This document shows, piece after piece, positions 8,108-17,293 of a stretch of DNA of 64,000 nt. A program made the position numbers and the translations under genes. This stretch comes from Methylobacterium hispanicum. GTDB taxonomy: Bacteria; Pseudomonadota; Alphaproteobacteria; Rhizobiales; Beijerinckiaceae. The stretch is from contig NZ_BPQO01000013.1 in the NCBI RefSeq assembly GCF_022179285.1, forward strand, positions 62,001-126,000, read 5' to 3'. The stretch's first letter is position 1; each line of letters begins with the position of its first letter. The notes under the pieces are model-generated. The model made no database searches and was not told the origin of the DNA. It saw only the letters and a list, made by a program, of their open reading frames with translations.

Positions 8108-10600
8108 ATGCGCCCAGCGTTCTCCCCCCGCGCGCCGGCCGCGATGCCGCTGGCCATCCTGACCCTGACGCTCGCCGGCCTCGGCCTCGTCGGGGCGACG
8201 AGCGGCTACAGCCACTTCGTCATCGCGCTCGTGGCGCTGACGGTGGTCGCCGGCACCGGGCTCAACGTCCTGCTCGGGCTCGCCGGACTGATCTCGTTCG
8301 GCCATGCGGGCTTCTACGCGGTCGGCGCCTACACGAGCGCGATCCTGACGCTCAAGGGCGTGAGCTTCTGGGCGGCGCTGCCGGCCGCCGCCGCTCTCTC
8401 GGGCCTCGTGGGCGCGGCTCTCGCCGTGCCGGCCATGCGGGTGCGCGGCCCCTACCTCGCCATGGTGACGATCGCCTTCGGCTTCCTCGTCGAGCACGCG
8501 CTGATCGAGGGCGGCGACCTCACCGGCGGCCAGAACGGCCTCGTCGCCGCCGCGCCCCCGAGCTTGTTCGGGCAGACCTTCGGCGAGCGCGAACTGGCGC
8601 TCCTCGCGGTGCTGGCGGCGGGCCTCAGCCTCTACGGCTTCCATCGCCTGCGCGACGCCCGCCTCGGCCGGGCGATGCGGGCGGTGCGCGACGCGGACGT
8701 CGCCGCAGCCTCCCTCGGCTTCGACCCGGTGCGGGTGAAGACCGCGGCCTTCGCGATCTCGGCGGCGCTCACCGGGCTCGCGGGCGCGGTGCTGCCGCCC
8801 CTGATGCTGTTCATCGCGCCGAGTTCCTTTCCCTTCTCGCAGTCGATCCTGTTCGTGCTCTCCGTCGTGGTCGGCGGGGCCGGCACGGTGCTGGGCCCGC
8901 TCTTCGGCGCCCTGGTGACGGTGCTGCTGCCGGAGGCTCTGGCCGGGCTCGCCGAGTACCGGCTGCTCTTCTTCGGCCTCACCACGCTGGTCGTGCTCTG
9001 GCTGGTGCCCGCGGGCCTCGTCGGCAGCCTCGCGCGGCTGCTCCCGCGCGGTGGCGCGGCCCCCGCGCCCGCCTCCGGGGCCGGGGCGCCGGCCTTCCTG
9101 CGCCGGGCCGAGCGCGAGGCGCTCGCGGTCGAGGGCCTCGGCATCGCCTTCGGGGGCATCCGGGCGGCCGACGGCGTCGCCTTCGCAGCGCCGCCCGGGG
9201 CCGTCACCAGCGTGATCGGCCCGAACGGGGCCGGCAAGACCACTGTGCTCAACATGGTCTCGGGGTTCTATCGCCCGAGCGCCGGCACGATCCGGCTCGG
9301 ATCCCGCGACCTCGCCGGCGCCCCCGCCCACGCGGTCGCCCGCGCGGGCATCGCCCGCACCTACCAGACCACGCGGCTGTTCGGCTCGCTCTCGGTGATC
9401 GAGAACGTGACGCTCGCCCGCGCCCCCGGCCGGCTGCTGCGCCGGGCAGGGCCGGAGGACCGGGCCGAGGCCGCCGCGCTCCTCGCCTTCGTGGGCTATG
9501 CGGGCGCCCTCGACCGGCCGGCCGCCGAGCTCGCCCATGTCGATCGCCGCCTCGTGGAGATCGCCCGCGCGCTCGCGGGCGCCCCCCGCGTGCTGCTCCT
9601 CGACGAGCCGGCCGCGGGCCTCGCCCGGGCCGACACCGATCGGCTCGGGACCTTGCTGCGCCGGATCGCGGCCTGCGGCATCGCGGTGATCCTGGTCGAG
9701 CACGACATGCCGCTGGTGATGGGCGTCTCCGACCGCATCCTGGTGATGGATGCGGGCCGCCCGATCGCCTGGGGACCGCCCGCCGAGATCCGCCGGAACC
9801 CGGCCGTGCTCAGGGCCTATCTGGGCGCCGCCGACACCCCGGCCCGGCCGCGGGCCGAGCCCTGGACCGGGCCGGCCGACCCGGTGCTCGCCGCCCACGG
9901 CCTGCGGGCGGGCTACGGCGCCGCCCCCGTCCTCGACGGCATCGCGCTCGCCGTTCGGCCGGGCGAGGCGGTGGCGCTGCTGGGCTCCAACGGCGCCGGC
10001 AAGTCCACGGCGATGCGCGCGCTCGCCGGCCTGCTGCGCCCGGTCGAGGGATCGATCGTGCTGGCCGACGCCGCGATCGGGGCGCTCCCCGCCCACGCGG
10101 TCGCCCGTCTCGGCCTCGCCCTCGTGCCGGAGGGCCGGCAGGTCTTCCCCGAACTCACCGTGGTGGAGAACATCCGGCTCGGCGCCTGGAGCCGGTCCGG
10201 GAGCCGGGACGGGCGGGTCGATCCGGCCGAGGTCGAGGCGCTCCTCGACCGTTTCCCGCGCCTGCGCGAGCGGGCGGAGAGCCGGGCCGGCCTGCTCTCG
10301 GGCGGCGAGCAGCAGATGCTCGCCATCGCCCGCGGGATGATGGCGCGCCCGCGCATCCTGCTCCTCGACGAGCCCTCCCTCGGCCTCGCCCCGGCGATCA
10401 TCAACGACCTCTACGCGGTGGTGGCGGAGCTGCGCGACCGGGGCACCACCATCCTGATCGTCGACCAGATGGCGGCGCTGGCGCTGACCGTCGCCGACCG
10501 GGGCTACGTGCTGGAGCAGGGGCGGGTGGCGGCCTCCGGCACGGCGGCCGAGCTCCGGGCCGATGCGGGGCTGGAGGCCGCCTATCTGGGAGCCGCCTGA
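8108..10600 (+). CDS. LivM-LivG-LivF triple fusion: permease plus two ABC ATPases
   Basis: An 830-residue fusion. Residues 1 to about 320 are a LivM-type permease (GLAGLISFGHAGFYAVGAY motif). Residues about 335-585 are a LivG-type ATPase with Walker A GPNGAGKTT near 371 and Walker B LLLDEPAAGL; its signature region reads LAHVDRRLVEIARAL, not the usual YGQQR. Residues about 590-830 are a LivF-type ATPase with GSNGAGKST near 626, LSGGEQQMLAIARG and LLDEPSLGL. These are normally three proteins. ATG 8108 lies 4 bp after the LivH stop; an in-frame start at 8081 would overlap LivH. Permease-ATPase fusions exist in this family; having both ATPases on one chain is less common. Confidence 0.93.
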   Translation: MRPAFSPRAPAAMPLAILTLTLAGLGLVGATSGYSHFVIALVALTVVAGTGLNVLLGLAGLISFGHAGFYAVGAYTSAILTLKGVSFWAALPAAAALSGLVGAALAVPAMRVRGPYLAMVTIAFGFLVEHALIEGGDLTGGQNGLVAAAPPSLFGQTFGERELALLAVLAAGLSLYGFHRLRDARLGRAMRAVRDADVAAASLGFDPVRVKTAAFAISAALTGLAGAVLPPLMLFIAPSSFPFSQSILFVLSVVVGGAGTVLGPLFGALVTVLLPEALAGLAEYRLLFFGLTTLVVLWLVPAGLVGSLARLLPRGGAAPAPASGAGAPAFLRRAEREALAVEGLGIAFGGIRAADGVAFAAPPGAVTSVIGPNGAGKTTVLNMVSGFYRPSAGTIRLGSRDLAGAPAHAVARAGIARTYQTTRLFGSLSVIENVTLARAPGRLLRRAGPEDRAEAAALLAFVGYAGALDRPAAELAHVDRRLVEIARALAGAPRVLLLDEPAAGLARADTDRLGTLLRRIAACGIAVILVEHDMPLVMGVSDRILVMDAGRPIAWGPPAEIRRNPAVLRAYLGAADTPARPRAEPWTGPADPVLAAHGLRAGYGAAPVLDGIALAVRPGEAVALLGSNGAGKSTAMRALAGLLRPVEGSIVLADAAIGALPAHAVARLGLALVPEGRQVFPELTVVENIRLGAWSRSGSRDGRVDPAEVEALLDRFPRLRERAESRAGLLSGGEQQMLAIARGMMARPRILLLDEPSLGLAPAIINDLYAVVAELRDRGTTILIVDQMAALALTVADRGYVLEQGRVAASGTAAELRADAGLEAAYLGAA

Positions 10601-10617
10601 CGCCTCGCGACTTTGCC

Positions 10618-10665
10618 CACGACACCATCCACGACGCCATCCACGACGCCATCCACGACACGCAC
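10618..10665. repeat. 12-bp tandem repeat, four units
   Basis: The unit CACGACGCCATC occurs twice exactly, flanked by CACGACACCATC and CACGACACGCAC. The array fills the short gap between the LivMGF stop and the deacetylase start, directly upstream of the ATG. It has the same 12-bp period as arrays elsewhere in this window but an unrelated sequence. Confidence 0.85.
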
Positions 10666-10677
10666 ACCGGGACCCCG

Positions 10678-11568
10678 ATGACGACGCCAGATCCGGCCGG
10701 CCACGGCCGCTACGCCTACTCCGCCCTGCCGGACCGCCCGGTCTACGACTGGCCGGGGGGAAGGCGCCTCGCGGTCTACGTGGCGCTGAACCTCGAGACC
10801 TTCGACTTCGGCTCCGGCCTCGGGGCGGAGCTGGCGCCCGGCGGTCCGCAGCCGGACGTGCTGAACTACGCCTGGCGCGACTGGGGCAACCGGGTCGGCG
10901 CGTGGCGCCTGCGCGACCTGCTCGACGGCCTGGGCGTGCCCGCGAGCGTCCTCGTCAACAGCCGGCTCTACCGGGACTGCCCCGGCCTGATCGAGGCCTT
11001 CCGGGCGCGCGGCGACGAGATCGTCGGGCACGGGCGCACCAACGCCGAGCGCCAGGGCACGCTCTCGGAGGCCGAGGAGCGGGCGCTGATCGCCGAGGCG
11101 ACCGCGATCCTGGCGCTGGAGGAGGGCCGGGCGCCCGCCGGCTGGCTCGGCCCCTGGATCTCGCAGTCGCGGGTCACACCCGACCTGCTGGCCGAGGCCG
11201 GCTACCGCTACCTGCTCGACTGGTGCCACGACGACCAGCCGACCTGGTTCGCGACGCGCGGCGGCGGACGCATCCTCGCGCTGCCCTACCCGCAGGAACT
11301 CAACGACATCCCGGCCATCGTCGCCCGCAAGGACACCGGCCGCCAGTTCGCCGAGGCGATCGTGGACGGCTTCGACGAGATGCTGGAACAGTCCCGCACC
11401 GCGCCGCTGGTGATGGGCATCGCGCTCCACCCCTACATCGTCGGCCAGCCGCACCGCCTGCGCCCGCTCCGAGAGGCGCTTGCCCACATCGCGGCCCGGC
11501 GTGAGGCCGTCTGGCTGACCACGGCGGGCGCGATCGCCGAGCACGTCGCCGCGCGGGTGCCGGCCTGA
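10678..11568 (+). CDS. polysaccharide deacetylase family protein (allantoinase-like)
   Basis: A 296-residue protein of the NodB/polysaccharide-deacetylase fold in the PuuE-like branch that hydrolyses allantoin or related amides. It has the early DWGNRVGAWRLRDLLD segment, the VGHGRTNAERQ metal-site region that replaces the usual HxxxH block, and a GWLGPWISQS motif. The late MGIALHPYIVGQPHR is typical of the allantoinase-like group. It closes the Liv-type operon (77 bp gap holding a tandem repeat), which suggests the transporter feeds it a nitrogenous substrate. The exact substrate is not shown by sequence. Confidence 0.82.
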   Translation: MTTPDPAGHGRYAYSALPDRPVYDWPGGRRLAVYVALNLETFDFGSGLGAELAPGGPQPDVLNYAWRDWGNRVGAWRLRDLLDGLGVPASVLVNSRLYRDCPGLIEAFRARGDEIVGHGRTNAERQGTLSEAEERALIAEATAILALEEGRAPAGWLGPWISQSRVTPDLLAEAGYRYLLDWCHDDQPTWFATRGGGRILALPYPQELNDIPAIVARKDTGRQFAEAIVDGFDEMLEQSRTAPLVMGIALHPYIVGQPHRLRPLREALAHIAARREAVWLTTAGAIAEHVAARVPA

Positions 11569-11647
11569 CGCACCGCCCGGAACCGGGCCGCCCGGGGCCC
11601 GCCGCGGCCTGGAGGATCGTCCTGGATCCGATGTGCAGGACGACGCG

Positions 11648-14089
11648 CTAGGCGGCCGCTGCGTCCCGTCCGGATCCCGCTGCGTCCGGCGGCCCGGCGC
11701 GGGACTCCTCCGGCCCCCGCGGCTCGGCGGCGTCCCGCGCCCGGCCGCCATGGGTGAGCTGCGCGAACGCCTCGATCGGTGCGGGGCGGCCCATCAGGTA
11801 GCCCTGGGCGGCCTCGCACTGCTCCTCGGCGAGGAAGCGCAATTCCGCCGCCGTCTCGACGCCCTCGGCCAGAACCGGCAATCCGAGGCCGCGGCCGAGG
11901 CCCAGCACGGAGCGCACGATGGCCTTGGTCTGCTCGCTCCCGTCCACAGAGCGGATGAAGGAGCCGTCGATCTTGATCTTGTCGAAGGGGTAGGTGCGCA
12001 GGTTCGAGAGGGACGAGTAGCCGGTGCCGAAATCGTCCATCGCGATGCGCAGGCCCAGCGCCTTCAGCTGGCGCAGCGTGGACTGGGCGCGCGCGGGATC
12101 GCGGATCAGCGCGGTCTCCGTGATCTCGATCTCCAGCCGCGCGGCCGCGAGGCCGGTCTGGAACAGCACCTCGTGCACCATCTGCACGAAGTGCGGCGCC
12201 AGCACCTGCACGGCGGAGACGTTCACCGCCAGCGCGAGCGGGTTGGGCCAGCCCGCGGCCTCGCGGCAGGCCTCGCGCAGCACCCATTCGCCGATCTGCA
12301 GGATGGCGCCGCTCTCCTCCGCGATCGGGATGAAGAGGGCCGGCGAGATCGGGCCGCGCTCGGCATGCTGCCAGCGCAGCAGAACCTCGAACCCGGTCGT
12401 GGCGCCCGTCCGCACGTCGGTCTGCGGCTGGTAGACCAAGTGCATCTCGCCGCGGGCGATGGCGTGGCGCAGGTCGTGTTCCAGGAGGCGGCGCTCGCGG
12501 ACCTGGATGCCGAGCTTCGCCTCGAAGAAGCGGTAGGTGCCGCGCCCCTCCGACTTGGCCTTGTAGAGGGCCGTGTCGGCGTAGTTCAGGAGCAGCGCGC
12601 GCTCCTCCGCGTCGTCCGGATAGAGCGCGATGCCGATGCTGGTGGCGATCACCGGGCCGGCCGCGTCCGTGCCGCCGCCGCGCAGGGCTTCGAGGATCTG
12701 CTCCGCCAGGCGGCCGGCCGCCACCGCCTGCTCGCAGGGCACCAGGATGGCGAACTCGTCGCCGCCGAGGCGGGCCATCATCTGCGTGTCGTCGAGGAGC
12801 GCGGTGACCGCCTGGGCGACGCTCACCAGCAGGGTGTCGCCCGCGGCGTGACCGAACAGGTCGTTGACCTCCTTGAACCGGTCGAGGTCGAGGCAGAGGA
12901 CGGCGAGCTTGCGCCCGGTCGCCTCGGCGAGCCGCAGCTCGTGGTCGAGGCGCTGGTTGAAGCTCGCCCGGTTCGCGAGGCCCGTGAGCGCGTCGTGATG
13001 GGCGAGGAACTGGATCTGCCCCTCGGCCTTGCGGCGGCCGCGCAGGTCGCGCACGGCGACGGCGTAGTGCGGCCGGTCGCCGTAGGTGACGGGCCGCATG
13101 ATCAGCTCCACCGGGATCGGGCCGTCGGCCTCCGGGTGCAGCTCGGCCTCCACCGGCTGGTCCGGCGGGCCGCCCTGGCCGGCGCGGGCCGCCGGCAGGA
13201 AGCGGGACAGAGCCATGCCGGGCAGGGCGGTCGCGGCGAGGCCGACGAGCCGGCCGAAGCTGTCGTTGGCGCTGACGATCAGGTCGCCCCGGCACACCAC
13301 CAGCCCCTCGACGGCGGCGTTGGCGAGGCTGTTCAGCCGCTCGCGCTCCAGCGCGGCCTGGCGCCGCTCGCGGATGTCGAGGGCGAGCGCCGCGCAGGCG
13401 AGGAGCAGGATGGCGAGGCTCGCGAGCCCGATGCCGACGGCGAGCCAGCGGGAGGGCAGGGCGCTCTCCGAGATCGGGATCGCGGGATCGGGCACGATGG
13501 TGACGGCGCCCATCGCGGTGAAGTGGTGGCTGCAGATGGCGACCAGCAGCAGCAGCGCCCCCGCGCCGCGCGCACGACCGGTCCGGCCCGACAGGGCGAC
13601 CTGCAGCGCGGCCCCGCCGAAGAGGACGCCGAGCCCCAGCGACGCGGCGACCAGGGCCGGATCCCACCGGAGATGGCCGGCGACCTCGTAGGCGGCCATG
13701 CCGGTGTAGTGCATCGCGGCGATCCCGCCGCCGAGCACGCCGCCGCCCAGCACGGGCGCGAGCGGCACGGCGCGATGCTGCGCGAGCGTGAGGCCGGCGC
13801 CCGTCAGCACGATCGCGTAGGCGAGGGAGAGCGCGGTGAGGCCGAGGGCGTAGCCGTTCGGCACGCTCGGCTCGAAGGCCAGCATGGCGATGAAGTGGGT
13901 CGCCCAGATGCCGGACCCGCCCGCCACGGCCGCGACGCACAGCCAGGTCGCACGAAGCCGCCCGGCCGCCCGGCTCGCGTGGCGCAGGAGCTCGACGCAG
14001 GCGACGCCGGAGAGACCGCAGACCAGGGCGGCCAAGCCGACCAGCCACAGGTCATGCGCGCCCACGAAGCAACCGACGACCCTGAGCAT
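11648..14089 (-). CDS. MHYT-PAS-GGDEF-EAL cyclic-di-GMP turnover protein
   Basis: An 813-residue membrane signalling protein. Residues about 1-215 are a seven-helix MHYT sensor with its three motifs (ATHFIAML, AMHYTGMA, SHHFTAMG). A PAS segment follows, then a GGDEF domain with intact GGDEF at 442-446 and no RxxD inhibitory site five residues before it. The EAL domain reads EVL at 568-570 in place of EAL. Other EAL catalytic residues look complete (NVS, ITET, DDFGTGYSS, KIDGSFI, AEGVET). It may therefore make and/or break c-di-GMP, with MHYT thought to sense gases or redox through metal. It stands alone, transcribed away from an AT-rich promoter region. Confidence 0.92.
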   Translation of the reverse strand: MLRVVGCFVGAHDLWLVGLAALVCGLSGVACVELLRHASRAAGRLRATWLCVAAVAGGSGIWATHFIAMLAFEPSVPNGYALGLTALSLAYAIVLTGAGLTLAQHRAVPLAPVLGGGVLGGGIAAMHYTGMAAYEVAGHLRWDPALVAASLGLGVLFGGAALQVALSGRTGRARGAGALLLLVAICSHHFTAMGAVTIVPDPAIPISESALPSRWLAVGIGLASLAILLLACAALALDIRERRQAALERERLNSLANAAVEGLVVCRGDLIVSANDSFGRLVGLAATALPGMALSRFLPAARAGQGGPPDQPVEAELHPEADGPIPVELIMRPVTYGDRPHYAVAVRDLRGRRKAEGQIQFLAHHDALTGLANRASFNQRLDHELRLAEATGRKLAVLCLDLDRFKEVNDLFGHAAGDTLLVSVAQAVTALLDDTQMMARLGGDEFAILVPCEQAVAAGRLAEQILEALRGGGTDAAGPVIATSIGIALYPDDAEERALLLNYADTALYKAKSEGRGTYRFFEAKLGIQVRERRLLEHDLRHAIARGEMHLVYQPQTDVRTGATTGFEVLLRWQHAERGPISPALFIPIAEESGAILQIGEWVLREACREAAGWPNPLALAVNVSAVQVLAPHFVQMVHEVLFQTGLAAARLEIEITETALIRDPARAQSTLRQLKALGLRIAMDDFGTGYSSLSNLRTYPFDKIKIDGSFIRSVDGSEQTKAIVRSVLGLGRGLGLPVLAEGVETAAELRFLAEEQCEAAQGYLMGRPAPIEAFAQLTHGGRARDAAEPRGPEESRAGPPDAAGSGRDAAAA

Positions 14090-14578
14090 GGCAACCTGTG
14101 TTAAATTATTTAGAGCTCAGAGGCAGTCATAGCCTAGACGGCGTTATCAAGCCCTGAATCTCCCAAGATGACGGCTCTCGTGACAAAGATTTGATCCAAA
14201 TCGCGCAAGTTTCTTTCAAGTTGATACCTTGATGTGTCGATCCGCCGCAGGGCGGTGAGAGGCCGGCCGGTCGCCGCCGATCCTGCGCGGGCGCCGCCGC
14301 TGGGTCCGTCCAGCGGTGCTCCGCGGTCGGCCGTCGATGGGCGGGGCGGTCCCGGTGCCGGCTCGCCGCCGGACGGCACGTCGAGAAGCGACGAGGCGCG
14401 CGGGTGAGCCCGCGGCCGCGAGGCGGCCGGCGACGATTCCGGCGCAGGCCCGGACAGCATTCATAAAGTCTTGGGTGCCGACCGGGCCGCCTCGAAACCG
14501 GCACGGAACCGTATCGCCGGGCTCGTTGTTCCTGGGCGTCCATCGTCCTCCAGCATCCGTACAGGAAAGGACTTCCCC
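14090..14578. other. AT-rich promoter region between divergent genes, no gene seen
   Basis: This 489-base gap separates the MHYT protein (leftward) from a small exported protein (rightward). Bases 14095-14235 are strikingly AT-rich for this genome (for example GTTAAATTATTTAGAG at 14099) and probably hold the promoter of the MHYT gene. The rest is high-GC with only shadow frames. A GGAAC followed by CGTT near 14505 has 14-base spacing, too short for an EcfG promoter. Confidence 0.5.
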
Positions 14579-14824
14579 ATGCGCAAGGTCATGACCCTCG
14601 GCTTCGTCGCCGCCGCCCTCGCGGGCCTGGCCGCGCCCGCCACGGCCGAGGAGACCACCGTGATCCGCCGCGACAGCGCTCCGAGCGTCTCCGTGGAGCG
14701 CCGGGAAGGCGTCGTCGAGCGGCGCGACATCACCACCGGCACGGTCGATTGCGGCTCGAAGACCGTCCACAAGGAGGACGGCATGGGCAACTCCAAGACC
14801 GTCCACAAGGAAGGCTGCAACTGA
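14579..14824 (+). CDS. small exported protein of unknown function
   Basis: An 81-residue protein with a clear signal peptide (RKVMTLGFVAAALAGLAAPATAEE). The mature part is polar and contains a duplicated KTVHKE element around DGMGNS, with two cysteines, one in VDCGS and one four residues from the end. A good ribosome binding site (AGGAAAGG) sits 10 bases upstream of ATG 14579; the longer frame upstream lacks signal-peptide logic. A likely intrinsic terminator follows at 14889-14920, so it is probably a single-gene unit. The family is not recognised. Confidence 0.75.
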   Translation: MRKVMTLGFVAAALAGLAAPATAEETTVIRRDSAPSVSVERREGVVERRDITTGTVDCGSKTVHKEDGMGNSKTVHKEGCN

Positions 14825-14888
14825 GGAGCGCCCCTCCGGACCCGACGGGTTCCGGAGGCTCGTCCGCGGCGGCCGGGAGCCGTCCCAG

Positions 14889-14920
14889 AGCCCGCCCGGC
14901 CTCCGCCGGAGCGGGCTTCT
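14889..14920 (+). terminator. intrinsic terminator after the small exported protein
   Basis: AGCCCGC (14889-14895) pairs with GCGGGCT (14911-14917), and an inner CCGG/CCGG pair extends the stem; a short T-rich TTCTTC follows. It is 65 bp after the stop of the small exported gene. Confidence 0.6.
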
Positions 14921-15035
14921 TCGCATGGGTGCGCAGGCCTTTGATCTGGATCAGCCCCGCTCCCGCGGGGGACCGCCATGATCCGGCGGGTGCTCGGCGC
15001 GTCGCCGAACCGCCCCGCGCCCCATGGAGAGACGG

Positions 15036-16457
15036 ATGCGCACATGGCCGATCCTGTCCGCGCCGGGCGTCCTCGGCCTTCTGCTCGTCGGCACTTGCGC
15101 GCGCGCGGACTCCGCACCGCCCGCCCTGCCGCCGTCCGACGAGGTCCGCGAGATCGCCGCCGACGCCTACATCTATGCCTACCCGCTGGTCCTCATGGAA
15201 CTCACCCGCCGTCAGACGACGAGCGTCGCGGAAGCGACCACCGCGCTGGCGGCACCGGTCAACCGCTTCGCGCATCTCGAGGCCTTCCCGGATCCCCGGT
15301 TCACGGCGGTGGTGCGGCCCAACGCCGACACGCTCTACTCCTCGCTCTGGTTCGACGTGACCGCCGAGCCCCTGGTCATCGGCATCCCGAACCCGGAGGG
15401 CCGCTACGTCCTCCTGCCGATCCTCGACATGTGGACGGAGGTGTTCGCATCGCCGGGCTCGCGCACGACCGGGAACGCCCCTCACACCTTCGCGCTCGTC
15501 GGGCCGGACTGGAACGGCACCCTGCCCGAGGGCGTCCAGCGCGTGCGCAGCCCCACCGGTATGGGCTGGATCATCGGACGCACGCGGACCGACGGTCCCG
15601 CCGACTACGCGGCGGTGCACCGGTTCCAGCGGGCGATCCGGGTCGCCCCCCTCAGCGCGTGGGAGGGGGGCGGCACCCCGCCGCCCGGCCCCGCGAGCCC
15701 GGCCCCGCGCAGCGACAAGCCGCCGGTCGAGCAGGTGGAGGATCTCGAAGCGCCGGCCTTCTTCGCCCTCTTCAGCGAGGTCGCGAAGGCCAACCCGCCG
15801 CACGCCGTCGATCACCCGATCCTCGACCGCATGCGGCGGATCGGCCTCGTTCCCGGCGCGATCGATCCCCGGAGCCTGCGGCCGGAGGTGCTCCAGGCCC
15901 TCGCGGAGGCCAAGGCGCCGGCCCTGGCGCGCATCAAGGGCGTGTTCCGAACCGCGGGCCGGTTCGTGAACGGCTGGCGCACGAACTACACGGCGATCGG
16001 CACCTACGGCGCGGACTACGTCCACCGGGCCGGCGTGGCCTATGCGGGCCTCGGCGCCAACACGATCGAGGATGCGGTCTACCCGACCGGGCTGGTCGAT
16101 GCGGACGGCAGGCCCTTCGACAGCGACAGGCGCTACACCATCCACTTCGAGAAGGGCGAGATCCCGCCGGCGCGCGGATTCTGGTCCCTGACCCTGTACG
16201 ACGCGCGCCAGCTCTTCGCGCAGAACCCGATCGACCGCTACGCCATCGGCGACCGCGACCGCCTGACCTACAACCCCGACGGCTCGCTCGATCTCCACGT
16301 GCAGCGCGAGAGCCCCGGGGCGGGGAAGGAAGCGAACTGGCTGCCGGCCCCAGCCGCCGGCCCCTTCACGCTGAACCTGCGCCTCTACTGGCCGCGGCCG
16401 GAGGTGCTCGACGGCAGCTGGAATCCGCCCGCCGCGAAGGCGGCCGACGGCATGTGA
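15036..16457 (+). CDS. DUF1254/DUF1214 domain exported protein
   Basis: A 473-residue exported protein with a signal peptide in the first 25 residues (WPILSAPGVLGLLLVG). The DUF1254 part has DAYIYAYPLVLMELTRRQ, NADTLYSSLWFDV and EGRYVLLPILDMWTEVF. The C-terminal DUF1214 part has KGEIPPARGFWSLTLYDAR, FAQNPIDRYAIGDRD and GPFTLNLRLYWP. Both blocks are diagnostic. The biochemical role of this family is unknown. ATG 15036 is preferred over the in-frame ATG at 15024 because GGAGAG at 15026 gives it a ribosome binding site. Confidence 0.88.
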   Translation: MRTWPILSAPGVLGLLLVGTCARADSAPPALPPSDEVREIAADAYIYAYPLVLMELTRRQTTSVAEATTALAAPVNRFAHLEAFPDPRFTAVVRPNADTLYSSLWFDVTAEPLVIGIPNPEGRYVLLPILDMWTEVFASPGSRTTGNAPHTFALVGPDWNGTLPEGVQRVRSPTGMGWIIGRTRTDGPADYAAVHRFQRAIRVAPLSAWEGGGTPPPGPASPAPRSDKPPVEQVEDLEAPAFFALFSEVAKANPPHAVDHPILDRMRRIGLVPGAIDPRSLRPEVLQALAEAKAPALARIKGVFRTAGRFVNGWRTNYTAIGTYGADYVHRAGVAYAGLGANTIEDAVYPTGLVDADGRPFDSDRRYTIHFEKGEIPPARGFWSLTLYDARQLFAQNPIDRYAIGDRDRLTYNPDGSLDLHVQRESPGAGKEANWLPAPAAGPFTLNLRLYWPRPEVLDGSWNPPAAKAADGM

Positions 16458-16542
16458 GGCCGGCGCGCCGGGGCAGCCGGGACCCGGGGCCGCCCGGGGC
16501 TGGCCGCGCACGCACCGACCCGAGATCGACCGGAGGTTGCCA

Positions 16543-17211
16543 GTGCCTGCCCCACGCCCCGCCCCCCGCAGCGACGGCGACGCGACCCCGCCCCTCGCCG
16601 CCGCCTACCGGGACCGACCCGCCCACGGGCAGCGCTCGATCGCCGCGCGGGTGGCCGCCGAGACGAAGCGCTACCTGGGCCTCGCCGCCTACCTGCTGGT
16701 GATCTTCGGCACCCTGATCCTCTTCAGCCTGAACGTCTACGCGCGCGCGGACCGGGACGTTCAGCACTATCCGCGCCACCATTTCTACGCGATCGGGCTG
16801 ATCAATGCCCTGGTTCTCGCCAAGTTCATGCTGATCGCCGAGGCGGCGAAGCTCGGATCCTTCGCCATCGGCCGGCGCCTGGATCGGGGGCCGCTCGCCT
16901 ACGCGATCCTGTACCGCGCCCTCCTGTTCACGGTGGTGCTGGTGGCCGCCTACGTGCTGGAGGAGGTGGTGCTCGGGGCCTGGCGCGGACGCTCGCCGCG
17001 CGACGTCCTGCCGGAGCTGGCCGGCGGCCCGCGCGGCCTCGCGTCCTTCGCCTGGGTGATGTTCGTCGCGCTCGTCCCGTACTTCGCCTACCGGGCGCTC
17101 GGGCGTGCCCTGGGTGCCGACAGGTTGCGCGCCCTGCTGTTCGGCAAGGAGCGTGGCGAGGGGCTTGGCGAGGGGCGTGGCGAGAGGTTCGGCGAGGGCG
17201 AGTCCGGCTAG
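16543..17211 (+). CDS. four-helix inner-membrane protein of unknown function
   Basis: About 222 residues with four hydrophobic helices: LGLAAYLLVIFGTLILFSL, INALVLAKFMLIAEAAKL, ILYRALLFTVVLVAAYVL and FAWVMFVALVPYFAY. The GTG at 16543 is preferred because CGGAGG lies six bases upstream; a TTG at 16537 is also in frame. The last 20 residues are a glycine/glutamate/arginine tail coded by a 12-bp tandem repeat. It lies 85 bp after the DUF1254 gene on the same strand. No family name is offered. Confidence 0.75.
   Translation: MPAPRPAPRSDGDATPPLAAAYRDRPAHGQRSIAARVAAETKRYLGLAAYLLVIFGTLILFSLNVYARADRDVQHYPRHHFYAIGLINALVLAKFMLIAEAAKLGSFAIGRRLDRGPLAYAILYRALLFTVVLVAAYVLEEVVLGAWRGRSPRDVLPELAGGPRGLASFAWVMFVALVPYFAYRALGRALGADRLRALLFGKERGEGLGEGRGERFGEGESG
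17143..17202. repeat. 12-bp tandem repeat coding a protein tail, five units
   Basis: Five 12-bp units related to GGCGAGGGGCGT run from 17143 and code the repetitive ERGEGLGEGRGE tail of the preceding membrane protein. Because the period is a multiple of three, copy changes keep the frame. Confidence 0.85.
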
Positions 17212-17293
17212 ACGGGCAAGGGGCAAGGGCAGGGGAAGCGCGACGGGACGGCGCGCGTGCGGGTCGAGCGAGGGCCGCCCGGCTCGTGCGGCC

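Noticed and set aside
14505..14535. GGAAC/CGTT pair resembling an EcfG promoter
   Set aside because: Spacing is 14, not 16-17.
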